NCBI GenBank assembly: GCA_045540975.1
Contig: JAZQIE010000123.1
Location: 1 to 22,605, forward strand
Reading direction: 5' to 3'
Source: SIG510 sp045540975
GTDB taxonomy: Bacteria > Bacillota > Clostridia > Oscillospirales > JAAYXM01
Length of the DNA stretch: 22,605 bases
Of the stretch, positions 1-8,375 are shown in pieces (position 1 is the first letter of the stretch; each line of letters opens with the position of its first letter). Made by a program: the position numbers and the translations under genes. Under the pieces are notes generated by a model. The model saw only the letters and a list, made by a program, of their open reading frames with translations. It had not been told where the DNA came from and did not search any database.

Positions 1-722
1 TTCTTAATAAGTACAGCTCCAACACCTTCATAAAGTTTCAAAATTACATTTCCAACAAAAGCTTCGCATACAATGACGTCTGCCATTCCGTATGGAATAT
101 CTCTCGCCTCGATACTTCCAATAAAATTAATATCTTCGCAAGGTTTTAATAGTGGAAATGTTTCTTTTACTAGTGCATTTCCTTTTTCTTCTTCAGCACC
201 GATATTTACAATCGCTACTCTTGGATTCTTGATTCCCATAACATTTTCCATATAAATGGAACCAATCTTTGCGAATTGCACTAAATGAGATGAACGTGCA
301 TCCACATTCGCACCGCAATCAATCAGCATGCACTTTCCTGTCGCGGTCGGCATGGGAAGTGCGAGCGCGGCACGGCGGATGCCCTTGATGCGTTTGACCA
401 GCATGGTCGCACCAACCAAGAGCGCCCCGGTATTGCCTGCGGACACCACAGCATCCCCCTCCCCTTGCGCGAGCATACGAAGGGCAATGTACATGGATGC
501 ATCTTTTTTTGCACGCAATGTGGCGGTCGGGTCATCCTCCATGGTAACCTTCTCGGTTGTATGCACGACCGTGACATCTTCATTTGAAATCAGCGGACGA
601 ATCTTCTCCTCATCACCGACCAGAACGATTTCAAATCCGTATTCTTTTTTCGCCAGCAGAGCGCCGCGCACGATTTCATCCGGCGCATGGTCTCCGCCCA
701 TTGCATCAACGATGATTCTCAA
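1..722 (-). CDS. plsX: Phosphate acyltransferase PlsX (5' part, runs off window)
   Basis: PlsX makes acyl-phosphate from acyl-ACP, the first step of phosphatidic acid synthesis in Firmicutes, as a peripheral membrane enzyme. About 240 of the usual ~330 residues are present. Reading leftward, the protein opens with RIIVDAMGGDHAP, the family's N-terminal signature, followed by VVSAGNTGAL (about 92-101), DCGANVDA (135-142) and AFVGNVILK near the edge. The start is TTG at 722-720, preceded by AGAGAGGTGA; an in-frame GTG nine bases upstream lies inside that ribosome site and is less likely. The start is 5 bases after the trmFO stop, so the two are co-transcribed. Odd: bases 1-300 are about 35% GC (hand count) and use AGA, TTA and GTA codons, whereas 361-720 are about 56% GC; the frame and the protein family continue across the break. 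Identity is firm. Confidence 0.95.
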   Translation of the reverse strand, partial: MRIIVDAMGGDHAPDEIVRGALLAKKEYGFEIVLVGDEEKIRPLISNEDVTVVHTTEKVTMEDDPTATLRAKKDASMYIALRMLAQGEGDAVVSAGNTGALLVGATMLVKRIKGIRRAALALPMPTATGKCMLIDCGANVDARSSHLVQFAKIGSIYMENVMGIKNPRVAIVNIGAEEEKGNALVKETFPLLKPCEDINFIGSIEARDIPYGMADVIVCEAFVGNVILKLYEGVGAVLIK

Positions 723-727
723 CTGAT

Positions 728-2029
728 TCACCTCTCTGTATTTCGGAGCGCTTCCAAAGCACGTTTGGAAAGTTCCGCATTCTTATTCCGCTTGCCTTTG
801 ACACGGTAGCCCAGCGGTGGGATTAAGCCGAAATTGATATTCATCGGTTGGAATTTCTCGACCGATTCGTCGCTGATATATGCACTGAGCGCACCGATTG
901 CGGTCTCGCGCGGGAATTCCACCGCCTCTTTACCGAGCAGTTTTCGTGCAAGTGCGCGGCCTGCGGTCATACCCGATGCGGTGGATTCGATATACCCTTC
1001 CACACGCGTCATCTGACCTGCAAAGTACACATCGGGGTCTTTGCGCGCGGAATAGTCCGAGTTTAAAAGTTTCGGGGAATTTAAGAAGGTATTGCGGTGC
1101 ATCACACCGTAGCGTACAAATTCCGCGTTTTTCAGCGCGGGAATCATGGAAAAGACACGTTTTTGTTCGGGGAATTTCAAGTGGGTCTGAAACCCCACCA
1201 AATTATACAAGCTGCCCGCACTGTTATCACGGCGGAGCTGCACAACCGCATACGGGTCTTTCCCCGTTTTCGGGTCGGGGAGGCCGACCGGTTTGAGCGG
1301 ACCAAACAGCAGGGTTTCTTCCCCGCGGCGTGCCATGACCTCAACCGGCATACAGCCTTCAAAGACATTGCGGTCTTCAAAGCCGTGAATCTCCGCTTCT
1401 TCCGCGGTGGTCAGCGCCTCCCAAAACGCGCGGTATTCCGCTTCGCTCATGGGGCAGTTGATATAGTCGGGTGTGCCGCGACCGTAACGCGACGCAAAAT
1501 AAGCGTGCTCCATATCAATGCTCTCCGCACTCACAATGGGCGCGGCGGCATCATAGAAGCTTAAGTATTCGGTCTCTCCGAAAAACTCCGCAATTGCTTT
1601 TGCCATTGCATCACTGGTTAGCGGTCCTGTTGCAATGATAATCGGGCGGTCTTTCGGGAATTCGGTCACCTCTCCGTTTATTACGGTGATGTTTTCATGC
1701 GCGGTGATTTTCTTTGTGACAAGATTGGAAAACGCCTCACGGTCCACCGCGAGTGCGCCGCCCGCGGCGACACGGGTCTCATCCGCACAAGCCATGATGA
1801 GAGAATCCAACTGTCGGAGTTCTTCTTTTAAAAGTCCGACCGCATTTTCCAACTGGTCGCTTCGGAGGGAATTGGAGCAAACCAATTCCGCCATGCCGAC
1901 ACTGTGATGTGCCGGGGTCATTTTTTCAGGCTTCATTTCATACAACGTCACCTGCACACCGGCATTCGCAAGCTGCCAAGCCGCTTCACAGCCTGCCAGA
2001 CCCGCACCGATCACACTTGCTTTGAGCAT
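728..2029 (-). CDS. trmFO: TrmFO, folate/FAD-dependent tRNA m5U54 methyltransferase
   Basis: TrmFO methylates uridine 54 in the T-loop of tRNA using methylenetetrahydrofolate as carbon donor and FAD as reductant; it replaces SAM-dependent TrmA in most Firmicutes. The 433 residues match the family length. The N-terminal Rossmann dinucleotide motif GAGLAG is at 8-13. The conserved Cys is at 51 in ELVCSNSLRS and the second at 226 in EGCMPVE; family knowledge (Bacillus TrmFO Cys53/Cys226) identifies these as the catalytic pair. The start is ATG at 2029, three bases after the topA TAA. Order topA-trmFO is typical of Firmicutes. Nothing looks broken. Very sure. Confidence 0.97.
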   Translation of the reverse strand: MLKASVIGAGLAGCEAAWQLANAGVQVTLYEMKPEKMTPAHHSVGMAELVCSNSLRSDQLENAVGLLKEELRQLDSLIMACADETRVAAGGALAVDREAFSNLVTKKITAHENITVINGEVTEFPKDRPIIIATGPLTSDAMAKAIAEFFGETEYLSFYDAAAPIVSAESIDMEHAYFASRYGRGTPDYINCPMSEAEYRAFWEALTTAEEAEIHGFEDRNVFEGCMPVEVMARRGEETLLFGPLKPVGLPDPKTGKDPYAVVQLRRDNSAGSLYNLVGFQTHLKFPEQKRVFSMIPALKNAEFVRYGVMHRNTFLNSPKLLNSDYSARKDPDVYFAGQMTRVEGYIESTASGMTAGRALARKLLGKEAVEFPRETAIGALSAYISDESVEKFQPMNINFGLIPPLGYRVKGKRNKNAELSKRALEALRNTER

Positions 2030-2032
2030 GGG

Positions 2033-4210
2033 TTATGACTCCTTCTTTTTTGTAGTCTTCTTTGCCGCGGTCTTCTTGGCGGTTGTTTTTTTCGCGGCGG
2101 GCTTCTTTTCACGGACTTCCTGCGGAACGAAGTTTGCGCAGCCCTCGTTGTTGCAGACCAGACGCTTTGCGCCCTTGCCTCTTCCGCTTGAGCGTTTGAA
2201 CAAGGTTTTGCCGCACAGCTCACAACGTTCTTTTTGCGGAACATCCCAGGTCATGAAGGTACAGGTCGGGAATGCTTCGCAGCCGTAATAGGTGTATCCG
2301 TTTTTGGATTTTTTCTTCAAAATCTTGCCGCCGCAGACCGGACACTCACCCGGAGTTTCCTCTACAATCGGCTTGGTGTTTTTACATTCCGGGTAGCCGG
2401 GGCAAGCAAGGAATTTCCCGAAGCGGCCGCTCTTTACCACCATGTTTCTGCCACACAGTTCGCAGACCACATCGGTTTCCTCAACCGGAAGCTGAATTCG
2501 TTCATCCTTGAGTGCTTCTTCCGCCTTTTCAAGGCTATCGGCAAATCCGACATAGAACTCCTGCAAGGTTTCCTTCCAGTTGACCTTACCGGATTCGATC
2601 ATATCCAAATTTTCTTCCATATTGGCGGTAAATTCCACATCGATGATGCTCGGGAATCGCTCCATCATCAAGGTGTTGACCACCTCGCCGAGCGGTGTGG
2701 GCTGCAGAGTGCGTTCCACTTTGACCACATATTCGCGGTCCAAGATGGTGGAGATGGTGGGCGCGTAGGTACTCGGACGTCCCACACCCTTTTCTTCCAT
2801 CGCACGGATGAGGCTTGCCTCGGTATAACGGGACGGGGGTTGGGTGAAGTGCTGATTCGGAGTGAGTTCCTCCAAATTCAGCGGCTCCCCTTCAACAAGC
2901 TCGGGCAGAGAATCGGTTTTCTCCTCTTCTTCCTCGTCTTTGCCTTCCACATAGACCGCAGTAAAGCCTTTGAATTTCAACTTTTGGCTGGTTGCACGGA
3001 AAATGTATTCATCCGCGGCAATATCCACCGAGATGGTATCATACACCGCGTTGGTCATCTGGCACGCCACAAAGCGCGACCAAATCATTTTATAAAGTCG
3101 GTACTGTTCATTGGTCAAATTGCCGCGGATACTTTCCGGGTCAAGCGCAACAGAGGTGGGGCGGATCGCTTCGTGCGCATCCTGCGCGTTGCCTTTACTC
3201 TTATAGACGCGGAACGAGGTGGGACAGAATCCTTCGCCGTAATGTTCTTTGATATAGTCGCGCGCCGCCATGACCGCCTCGGTGGAGAGACGGAGTGAGT
3301 CGGTACGCATATAGGTAATCAAACCGGTTGCGCCCATCCCTTCAATTTCCACACCTTCATACAACTGCTGCGCAATCGCCATGGTGCGGCGCGGCGGCAT
3401 ATTGAGTTTACGGGAGGCTTCCTGCTGGAGGGTGGAGGTGATGAACGGCGCTGCCGGAGACTTTTGCTTTTCGGCACGTTTGATGCTCTTGACGAAGGGG
3501 TCTGCCTGCGCAACCGCATTCAGAATCACTTCGGTTTCTTCCATGGATGCAGGCTCGATTTTCCCTTCTTCGGTGCCGTGGAAATGTGCTTTGAAGCATC
3601 CGCTGTTCGGAGCAACGCGGGAAAAGAGCGCTTCGATTGACCAGTATTCGCGCGGAACAAATGCGCGGATTTCATTTTCACGGTCAACGACCAATCGAGT
3701 CGCAACAGACTGAACACGGCCTGCGGAAAGACCGCGACGAATCTTTCTCCAAAGAAGCGGAGAAAGTTTATAGCCCACAATTCGGTCGAGAATGCGGCGT
3801 GCCTGCTGGGCATCCACCAAATTCTCATCGATTTCGCGCGGATTCTTGATACTCTCCTGCACCACCTTTTTGGTGATTTCATTGAAGGTCACACGTTTGG
3901 TGGTTTCGGGGTCGAGTTTCAAGAGTTCCTTTAAATGCCAGGAAATGGCTTCTCCTTCGCGGTCAGGGTCGGTTGCGAGGAACACGCCGTCACTTGCGGA
4001 GGCAAGCTTGCGCAGTTCCTTGATGAGATCACCTTTTCCTTTAATCGGCAGATACTTGGGCTCAAAGCCTGCTTCGATGTCAACACCGAGTTGGCTTTTC
4101 GGCAAATCGCGCAGATGCCCCATAGAGGCTTTGACTTTATAATTGCGCCCCAAATATTTTCCGATTGTTTTCGCCTTTGCCGGCGATTCTACAATAACAA
4201 GATACGACAT
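2033..4210 (-). CDS. topA: DNA topoisomerase I (type IA)
   Basis: Relaxes negatively supercoiled DNA by transient single-strand cleavage. The start is ATG at 4210, behind a GGGGAAGGA ribosome site that overlaps the end of dprA; a TTG 18 bases upstream sits within that site. The product is 725 residues. The Toprim domain opens with VESPAKAKT (Glu8) and has the metal-binding DPDRE at 81-85. The catalytic tyrosine is Tyr300 in GLITYMRTDS. The C-terminus has three zinc ribbons: two with C-x2-C...C-x4/5-C spacing and a third with CELCG...CNNEGC. A final run of about 25 residues of repeated Lys/Ala/Thr is a basic tail expected to bind DNA non-specifically. Length and domain order are normal. It sits between dprA and trmFO in a leftward operon. 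Confidence 0.98.
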   Translation of the reverse strand: MSYLVIVESPAKAKTIGKYLGRNYKVKASMGHLRDLPKSQLGVDIEAGFEPKYLPIKGKGDLIKELRKLASASDGVFLATDPDREGEAISWHLKELLKLDPETTKRVTFNEITKKVVQESIKNPREIDENLVDAQQARRILDRIVGYKLSPLLWRKIRRGLSAGRVQSVATRLVVDRENEIRAFVPREYWSIEALFSRVAPNSGCFKAHFHGTEEGKIEPASMEETEVILNAVAQADPFVKSIKRAEKQKSPAAPFITSTLQQEASRKLNMPPRRTMAIAQQLYEGVEIEGMGATGLITYMRTDSLRLSTEAVMAARDYIKEHYGEGFCPTSFRVYKSKGNAQDAHEAIRPTSVALDPESIRGNLTNEQYRLYKMIWSRFVACQMTNAVYDTISVDIAADEYIFRATSQKLKFKGFTAVYVEGKDEEEEEKTDSLPELVEGEPLNLEELTPNQHFTQPPSRYTEASLIRAMEEKGVGRPSTYAPTISTILDREYVVKVERTLQPTPLGEVVNTLMMERFPSIIDVEFTANMEENLDMIESGKVNWKETLQEFYVGFADSLEKAEEALKDERIQLPVEETDVVCELCGRNMVVKSGRFGKFLACPGYPECKNTKPIVEETPGECPVCGGKILKKKSKNGYTYYGCEAFPTCTFMTWDVPQKERCELCGKTLFKRSSGRGKGAKRLVCNNEGCANFVPQEVREKKPAAKKTTAKKTAAKKTTKKKES

Positions 4211-4224
4211 ACTGTTCCTTCCCC

Positions 4225-5325
4225 TCAAAAGCCTTGCGCCAACCGAAAGCGGCGACCTGCATTCTGGTCAATGATGCCTTTTAGCTCCAGCACGGTAAGT
4301 GCGGGAAGTACGGCTTGTGCGCTAAGCTCTGATTTTTGAATTATTTCGTCTGCCGAGAGTTCCTCATAACCAATGGTTTTCAAAACCTGTTTCTCATCGT
4401 CTGACAAGTCGCCCCAATCGATGTTGGCGGTTTGGGTCTCCCCGATTACTTTCAAATCGGGATAACGGGTTTTATACTCTTCCAGAATATCCCCCACATT
4501 CAGCACCATCTTGGCGCCGTCTTTGATGAGTTGATTACTGCCGCGATACAAATAAGAATCAATACTGCCCGGTGTGACAAAGAGGTCTCGGTTTTGCTGC
4601 TGTGCAAACCGAGCGGTAATCTGCGCCCCGCTCTTTTCGGGTGCTTCCACAACCAGAATTCCGCGGGACAACCCGCTGATGATACGGTTTCGGATTGGGA
4701 AGTTTTCCGGATACGGCGGTGTTCCCGGCGGGAATTCGCTCACCACCGCGCCACGCTCGATGATTTGCGCCATAAGACGCTCATGAAACGTGGGATAACA
4801 GACATCCACGCCGCATCCCAGCACCGCGAGGGTTTCCCCTCCGGCATCAAGCGCGCCCGTATTTGCCGCGCCGTCAATTCCTTCCGCCATGCCGGAAATG
4901 ACATATGCACCCGAACGCGAAAGTTCACCTGCCAAGCGGTATGCAATTTCAATTCCGGATTGATCCGCTTTTCTTGTTCCGACTACACCGAAGGTGAATC
5001 GGCTGTCAATTTCAGGGAAGTTTCCACGGACGTATAAGACATACGGCGGATTTGCGATTTCGCGCAGGAGTGCGGGATAAACAGGATCGTCAATGGTGAT
5101 GATTTGGATTTTTTGCTGCGCGCAGATTTTGAGAATACGATCCACATCGCACAGATTCTTCTTCGCAAGGATTCTGCGCTCACGGTCTGAGAGACCGACC
5201 GTTTGATAGTCCGAATCGTGTGCCTCATAAACGGCTCTGGCGTCCCGAAATTTCATAAGCAACCGTTGTTTGCTTGCGGGAGAAACATCCTCCAGATTCG
5301 AAAACCAAATCCAATACTGATTCAC
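4225..5325 (-). CDS. dprA: DNA processing protein DprA/Smf
   Basis: DprA loads RecA on incoming single-stranded DNA during transformation and is found widely even in bacteria not known to be competent. The centre holds the Rossmann-like DprA fold, with GVVGTRKADQSG, the SGMAEGIDGAAN loop, LGCGVDVCYP, FPIRNRIISGLS and VVEAPEKSGAQITARFA, in family order. The last ~70 residues look like the DprA winged-helix domain (DEIIQKSELSAQAVLPALTVLELKG). I start it at GTG 5325, five bases after an AGGTG site; an in-frame GTG at 5334 would add three residues but overlaps that site. Its TGA is read within the topA ribosome site, so translation is probably coupled. The N-terminal ~60 residues look like the usual HhH/SAM-like region. 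No other competence genes are in the window. Confidence 0.95.
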   Translation of the reverse strand: MNQYWIWFSNLEDVSPASKQRLLMKFRDARAVYEAHDSDYQTVGLSDRERRILAKKNLCDVDRILKICAQQKIQIITIDDPVYPALLREIANPPYVLYVRGNFPEIDSRFTFGVVGTRKADQSGIEIAYRLAGELSRSGAYVISGMAEGIDGAANTGALDAGGETLAVLGCGVDVCYPTFHERLMAQIIERGAVVSEFPPGTPPYPENFPIRNRIISGLSRGILVVEAPEKSGAQITARFAQQQNRDLFVTPGSIDSYLYRGSNQLIKDGAKMVLNVGDILEEYKTRYPDLKVIGETQTANIDWGDLSDDEKQVLKTIGYEELSADEIIQKSELSAQAVLPALTVLELKGIIDQNAGRRFRLAQGF

Positions 5326-5335
5326 ACAATTCACC

Positions 5336-6091
5336 TCAACTCATTTGCCAAATTAAAATGCTTGCCGCTACCGCAGCATTGAGTGACTCCGCCTGCCCCG
5401 TCATGGGGATAATCAGATTCTCGCAACGCTCCGAGAGCTCTTGCCGTATCCCCGCGCCTTCATTTCCGATGATGACCGCGGCGTTTGTGAGATCCAGACT
5501 CCGTACATCCTTCGCACGGTCGCTGAGAACCGCGGCATAGGTCGGAATCTTTGCGGAGTGAAATTCTGCGATTGCATCGAAAAGATTTGCTTCCATCACG
5601 GGAACACGGAAAATCGAGCCCATTGCGGCGCGCACGGTTTTCGGATTATACGGGTCCGCACAACCGTCCAGCACCACGCCGGAAACCGAAAATGCATCTG
5701 CGGTGCGGATGATGGTTCCGATATTGCCCACGTCCTGCAAATGGTCGAGAAGTACCATTTTTGGTGCACAGGCAAACGGACGGAGATTCATTTCACATTC
5801 AAACAAGACCGCTTGCGGAGTATCAAGCGAGCTCATGGAGGTAAACACACTTTCCGGAACGGCATAGACCGCGTATGTGTTTAACCATTCACGCTCGGAG
5901 AGGAGCGCATCGAGTTTGGATTCTTCCACAAATACTTGACGGATGACCGCGTTTGAACGATATGCTTCATCCAGCAGTTTCATACCGTCGCACAAAAAGG
6001 TTTTGCATTCATAACGGTAGGAGCGGCTTGTCCCAAGCTTGCGCAAATGCTTGACTTTTGCATTGGTACGGCTTTCGATTCTGCCAATCAT
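5336..6091 (-). CDS. SpoU/TrmH-type rRNA 2'-O-methyltransferase
   Basis: A 251-residue SpoU-family (SPOUT) RNA methyltransferase, SAM-dependent, probably modifying 23S rRNA ribose. The N-terminal ~100 residues resemble the substrate-binding domain (opening SRTNAKVKHLRKL). The three family motifs are visible: NIGTIIRTADAF at about 123-134 with the motif-1 Asn and Arg, IIGNEGAGI at about 206-214, and IPMTGQAESLNAAVAASI near the C-terminus, forming the knotted SAM site. The start is ATG 6091 behind AGGAGGAG. The stop TGA is two bases before the alternative dprA GTG. The exact target nucleotide cannot be read from sequence; RlmB, TsnR and YsgA relatives all share these motifs, so I give no symbol. 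Confidence 0.93.
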   Translation of the reverse strand: MIGRIESRTNAKVKHLRKLGTSRSYRYECKTFLCDGMKLLDEAYRSNAVIRQVFVEESKLDALLSEREWLNTYAVYAVPESVFTSMSSLDTPQAVLFECEMNLRPFACAPKMVLLDHLQDVGNIGTIIRTADAFSVSGVVLDGCADPYNPKTVRAAMGSIFRVPVMEANLFDAIAEFHSAKIPTYAAVLSDRAKDVRSLDLTNAAVIIGNEGAGIRQELSERCENLIIPMTGQAESLNAAVAASILIWQMS

Positions 6092-6109
6092 GCCTGCTCC
6101 TCCTCTCTG

Positions 6110-6784
6110 TTAAGGCTCCATACAAAGTTTGATTACTTTGACAGCCTCATTGTATTTTTTCATGACTTCTTCGTCTTCGGCGCGTGCGCTGTTTACCACT
6201 TTAAGCGCCATATACCAACCGTCTCCGGCAGGGATTTTACATTCGCGGAACACACGGTTTTGGTCCACACGGACAAAGAAACGGTTTTCCGATTCGATTC
6301 CGAAATCCGTAAGCGGCGCAAATGCACCGTCGGATGCATAAATCTCCATCAATTCCAAATCCATGATATAGAGAACAATATTGTCATCCGCAAATGTGAC
6401 CCCGAGCTTCTGCCCATTCATATAAGCGTTATCGGAATACTCATCCTCCAAAGTACAAAGCATTTGCTGACCGATGGTGAGTGTTCCGTCTCCGTCCACA
6501 TCCTCCATAATCGCGGTGATATGGGTGTTGAGCGTTTCCAGTTGTTCGGTAAGTACCAGCTGCTCCCCTGCCACCACGTAATCCAAATCTCTGCAGTTGG
6601 GAGACACCAAATCGCAGACCAGCCATACAAGCATTACGGTTGCGACCAGGATGAAGAGTGCATGATAACGGAAATGGCACCAAAATACCATCTTGAACCA
6701 GTATTTGAATTTTTCCGCAAAGGTTCCTTCCATATAACCGGGTTTGAACACTTCAAAAAGTCCGTATTGGTCTTTTCCTTTCAT
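6110..6784 (-). CDS. Unrecognised one-TM protein, first gene of the dprA-topA operon
   Basis: I do not recognise this 224-residue protein. The first ~40 residues are basic and aromatic (KFKYWFKMVFW), followed by one hydrophobic segment at about 42-60, so it is probably anchored with a large extracytoplasmic C-terminal domain. Residues 95-104 (DVDGDGTLTI) look like an EF-hand or dockerin-type calcium loop, with Asp at 95, 97 and 99 and Thr at 101, but position 12 of the loop is Gln instead of Glu/Asp and there is no second loop. The rest alternates acidic and hydrophobic residues, with no catalytic motif I can name. It starts at ATG 6784 behind GAGGCGAA, 18 bases before the methyltransferase gene, and a promoter lies directly upstream. 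Composition matches the neighbours. Confidence 0.8.
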   Translation of the reverse strand: MKGKDQYGLFEVFKPGYMEGTFAEKFKYWFKMVFWCHFRYHALFILVATVMLVWLVCDLVSPNCRDLDYVVAGEQLVLTEQLETLNTHITAIMEDVDGDGTLTIGQQMLCTLEDEYSDNAYMNGQKLGVTFADDNIVLYIMDLELMEIYASDGAFAPLTDFGIESENRFFVRVDQNRVFRECKIPAGDGWYMALKVVNSARAEDEEVMKKYNEAVKVIKLCMEP

Positions 6785-6841
6785 GATTTCGCCTCGCTTT
6801 ATTCCCTTCTGCTATTCTTTACCAAAACCCAATTAACTATA

Positions 6842-6870
6842 AGCATATCATATTTCAATACATTTTTCAA
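6842..6870 (-). promoter_or_regulatory. Sigma-A-type promoter for the orf224-dprA-topA-trmFO-plsX operon
   Basis: On the minus strand: TTGAAA (6870-6865), a 17-base spacer and TATGCT (6847-6842), 57 bases upstream of ATG 6784. It is preceded by the ZIP gene terminator, so this is the likely start of the six-gene operon. Confidence 0.7.
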
Positions 6871-6888
6871 ATATCTTTTTAAAAAAAG

Positions 6889-6920
6889 AAAAAGAGCAGT
6901 TAAAAACTACTCTTTTTTTC
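6889..6920 (-). terminator. Terminator after ZIP transporter gene
   Basis: Just after the ZIP TGA, the minus strand reads a hairpin with arms AAAAAGAGTAGT and ACTGCTCTTTTT (one G-T wobble, loop about 5) and then a long run of T. The A/T-rich arms make it partly symmetrical, but only minus-strand transcription needs a stop here. Confidence 0.75.
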
Positions 6921-6923
6921 GAA

Positions 6924-7676
6924 TCACCCAAGCAAAACATCGGTGACGAGCATGAGACAAAAGCCGACCAAAAGCGCATAGGTTGCGCCGCGGTGTGACC
7001 CATGGGCATGGGTCTCGGGAATCATCTCGTCGCTGATGACGTACAGCATGGTGCCGCCTGCAAACGCAAGTGCAAACGGAAGCACCACGGTTGCAACACG
7101 CACCGCGAAATACCCGATTAATGTGCCGACCACTTCAACCAGACCCGTGAGCATGGCACAAACAAATGTCTTGCGCGGAGAAACACCTGCCGCGAGCATC
7201 GGACCGATGATGACCATACCTTCCGGAATGTTTTGAAGCGCGATGCCGCCTGCGATAATCAGCGCACGGGCATTGTCACCCGAGCCGAAGCCCACGCCTG
7301 CCGCGATACCTTCGGGCAGATTATGTATCGCGATTGCGGCAACAAACAACAGCACCTTACTTAAATTTGCATTTTGATGGGATTCAATCTCCGGACCGAC
7401 GAGTTTGTGCAGATGCGGGACAAGTTTGTCAATCAAATTCAAACAAAGCGCACCCACAAAAATTCCGCCAACCGTGATGATAAGGCCAAAGCTTCCGCCG
7501 TATTCCACAGACGGCAGAATCAGACCAAGCACCGCCGCGGCAAGCATAACACCTGCCGCAAACGAGAGCATGATATCCGAGAATTTATGCGAGATATTCC
7601 GAAAGAGAAAGCCAATCAATGCGCCGATGACGGTTGCACCCCCGACACCGAGCGCGGTCATCAGAACAAGCTGCAT
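6924..7676 (-). CDS. ZIP family metal transporter (GufA/ZupT-like)
   Basis: An inner-membrane divalent metal importer of the ZIP family, 250 residues with about eight hydrophobic segments. The binuclear metal motifs are HNLPEG at 118-123 (TM4) and QNIPEG at 148-153 (TM5); Gln in place of His in the second motif is the pattern of the GufA branch. A short His-containing loop (PHLHKL...ESHQN, about 87-101) precedes TM4, and HAHGSH lies near the C-terminus. Substrate (zinc, iron or manganese) cannot be told from sequence. Its ATG overlaps the TAA of the desulfoferrodoxin gene by one base, so translation is coupled. A terminator follows directly. Pairing with an iron enzyme hints at iron supply, but that is inference. 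Confidence 0.93.
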   Translation of the reverse strand: MQLVLMTALGVGGATVIGALIGFLFRNISHKFSDIMLSFAAGVMLAAAVLGLILPSVEYGGSFGLIITVGGIFVGALCLNLIDKLVPHLHKLVGPEIESHQNANLSKVLLFVAAIAIHNLPEGIAAGVGFGSGDNARALIIAGGIALQNIPEGMVIIGPMLAAGVSPRKTFVCAMLTGLVEVVGTLIGYFAVRVATVVLPFALAFAGGTMLYVISDEMIPETHAHGSHRGATYALLVGFCLMLVTDVLLG

Positions 7677-8056
7677 TATAACTCAACCTTCCATAAGCTA
7701 TGAAGATTACAGTATGCGTAGACAGCAAGCGGAGTTTCGTCACAAAGGCTGAATCGGACCTTCGGCGCGCTCCCCGGCTTTAAGCATTTGCGCTGACCGC
7801 CGCGGTCGGTCTGCAAATAGACCCACGGAATGAAATGCTCTTCTGTCATGGGATGCTCTGCCGCACCTACGGTCACTTCCACGGTATTGCCGTTTACGGT
7901 TGCGACCGGGACGTGCTTTTCCACACTTGCATCGGTGGTACCCGGCTCTAACTTGGTCATCTTTTGGCCGCAGCACATCATGGGCACACCCGCATCATGA
8001 ATCATCCCGATTAAGTTTCCGCAATGCTCGCAAAGAAAGAATCTGGTTTCACACAT
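7676..8056 (-). CDS. dfx: Desulfoferrodoxin (two-iron superoxide reductase)
   Basis: Reduces superoxide to hydrogen peroxide without making oxygen; typical of anaerobes. The 126 residues contain both iron centres. The N-terminal desulforedoxin-type rubredoxin centre has Cys9, Cys12, Cys28 and Cys29. The C-terminal neelaredoxin centre has His48 (in EKHVP, with the gating Lys47), His68, His74, Cys116 and His119, a complete 4His-1Cys set. All ligands fall at the positions expected from characterised members, so the enzyme should be active. ATG 8056 follows a strong AGGAGG site. It is the third gene of a four-gene operon and is coupled to the ZIP transporter downstream. No peroxidase or rubredoxin partner gene is in the window. 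Confidence 0.97.
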   Translation of the reverse strand: MCETRFFLCEHCGNLIGMIHDAGVPMMCCGQKMTKLEPGTTDASVEKHVPVATVNGNTVEVTVGAAEHPMTEEHFIPWVYLQTDRGGQRKCLKPGSAPKVRFSLCDETPLAVYAYCNLHSLWKVEL

Positions 8057-8091
8057 AGAATTTTCCTCCTGTTTTTCTTTTAGTATTGGGG

Positions 8092-8358
8092 TTAATCCAA
8101 GAATTCATACAGTTCTTTTGCGCGTTCTTTGAACAGATGATAGACCGCATCCGCAATCGCATCATCATCCACAAACAGATAACTGGATTTTTCCTCGTCT
8201 TCGGATTCAATCTGCAGAATCAAAACAGAATCCGCATCTTCCTGGACGGGAAGTAAAACAACATAGTCCTTGCCTTTGTATTCCACACGGTCTAAGTACT
8301 CAAATTCAATCTTGTTGCCGTCTTCGTCCTGCATCACTAAGATATGATCGTTTTTCAT
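8092..8358 (-). CDS. DUF1292 family protein
   Basis: A small acidic protein of 88 residues, read from ATG 8358 behind GAGGAA; a TTG just before it is the alternative. It fits the DUF1292 pattern common in Firmicutes: a short beta-rich core beginning DEDGNKIEFEYLDRVEYKGKD, then a conserved YVVLLPV strand, an acidic stretch and a final helical region (DDDAIADAVYHLFKERAKE). Function is unknown for the family; members are often found beside ruvX/yqgF and alaS, so this placement between ygjV and desulfoferrodoxin genes is not the usual one. It lies 17 bases after the ygjV stop and 35 before desulfoferrodoxin. Confidence 0.85.
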   Translation of the reverse strand: MKNDHILVMQDEDGNKIEFEYLDRVEYKGKDYVVLLPVQEDADSVLILQIESEDEEKSSYLFVDDDAIADAVYHLFKERAKELYEFLD

Positions 8359-8375
8359 CAAAGGTTCCTCGCTTT

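Noticed and set aside
2036..2110. Low-complexity repeat at the 3' end of topA
   Set aside because: It is simply the codons of the Lys/Ala/Thr-rich tail, common in topoisomerase I, not a repeat element.
2234..3298. Long plus-strand ORF of 354 codons
   Set aside because: It is antisense to topA, which has complete Toprim, catalytic Tyr and zinc-ribbon motifs; the plus-strand frame has no recognisable domain.
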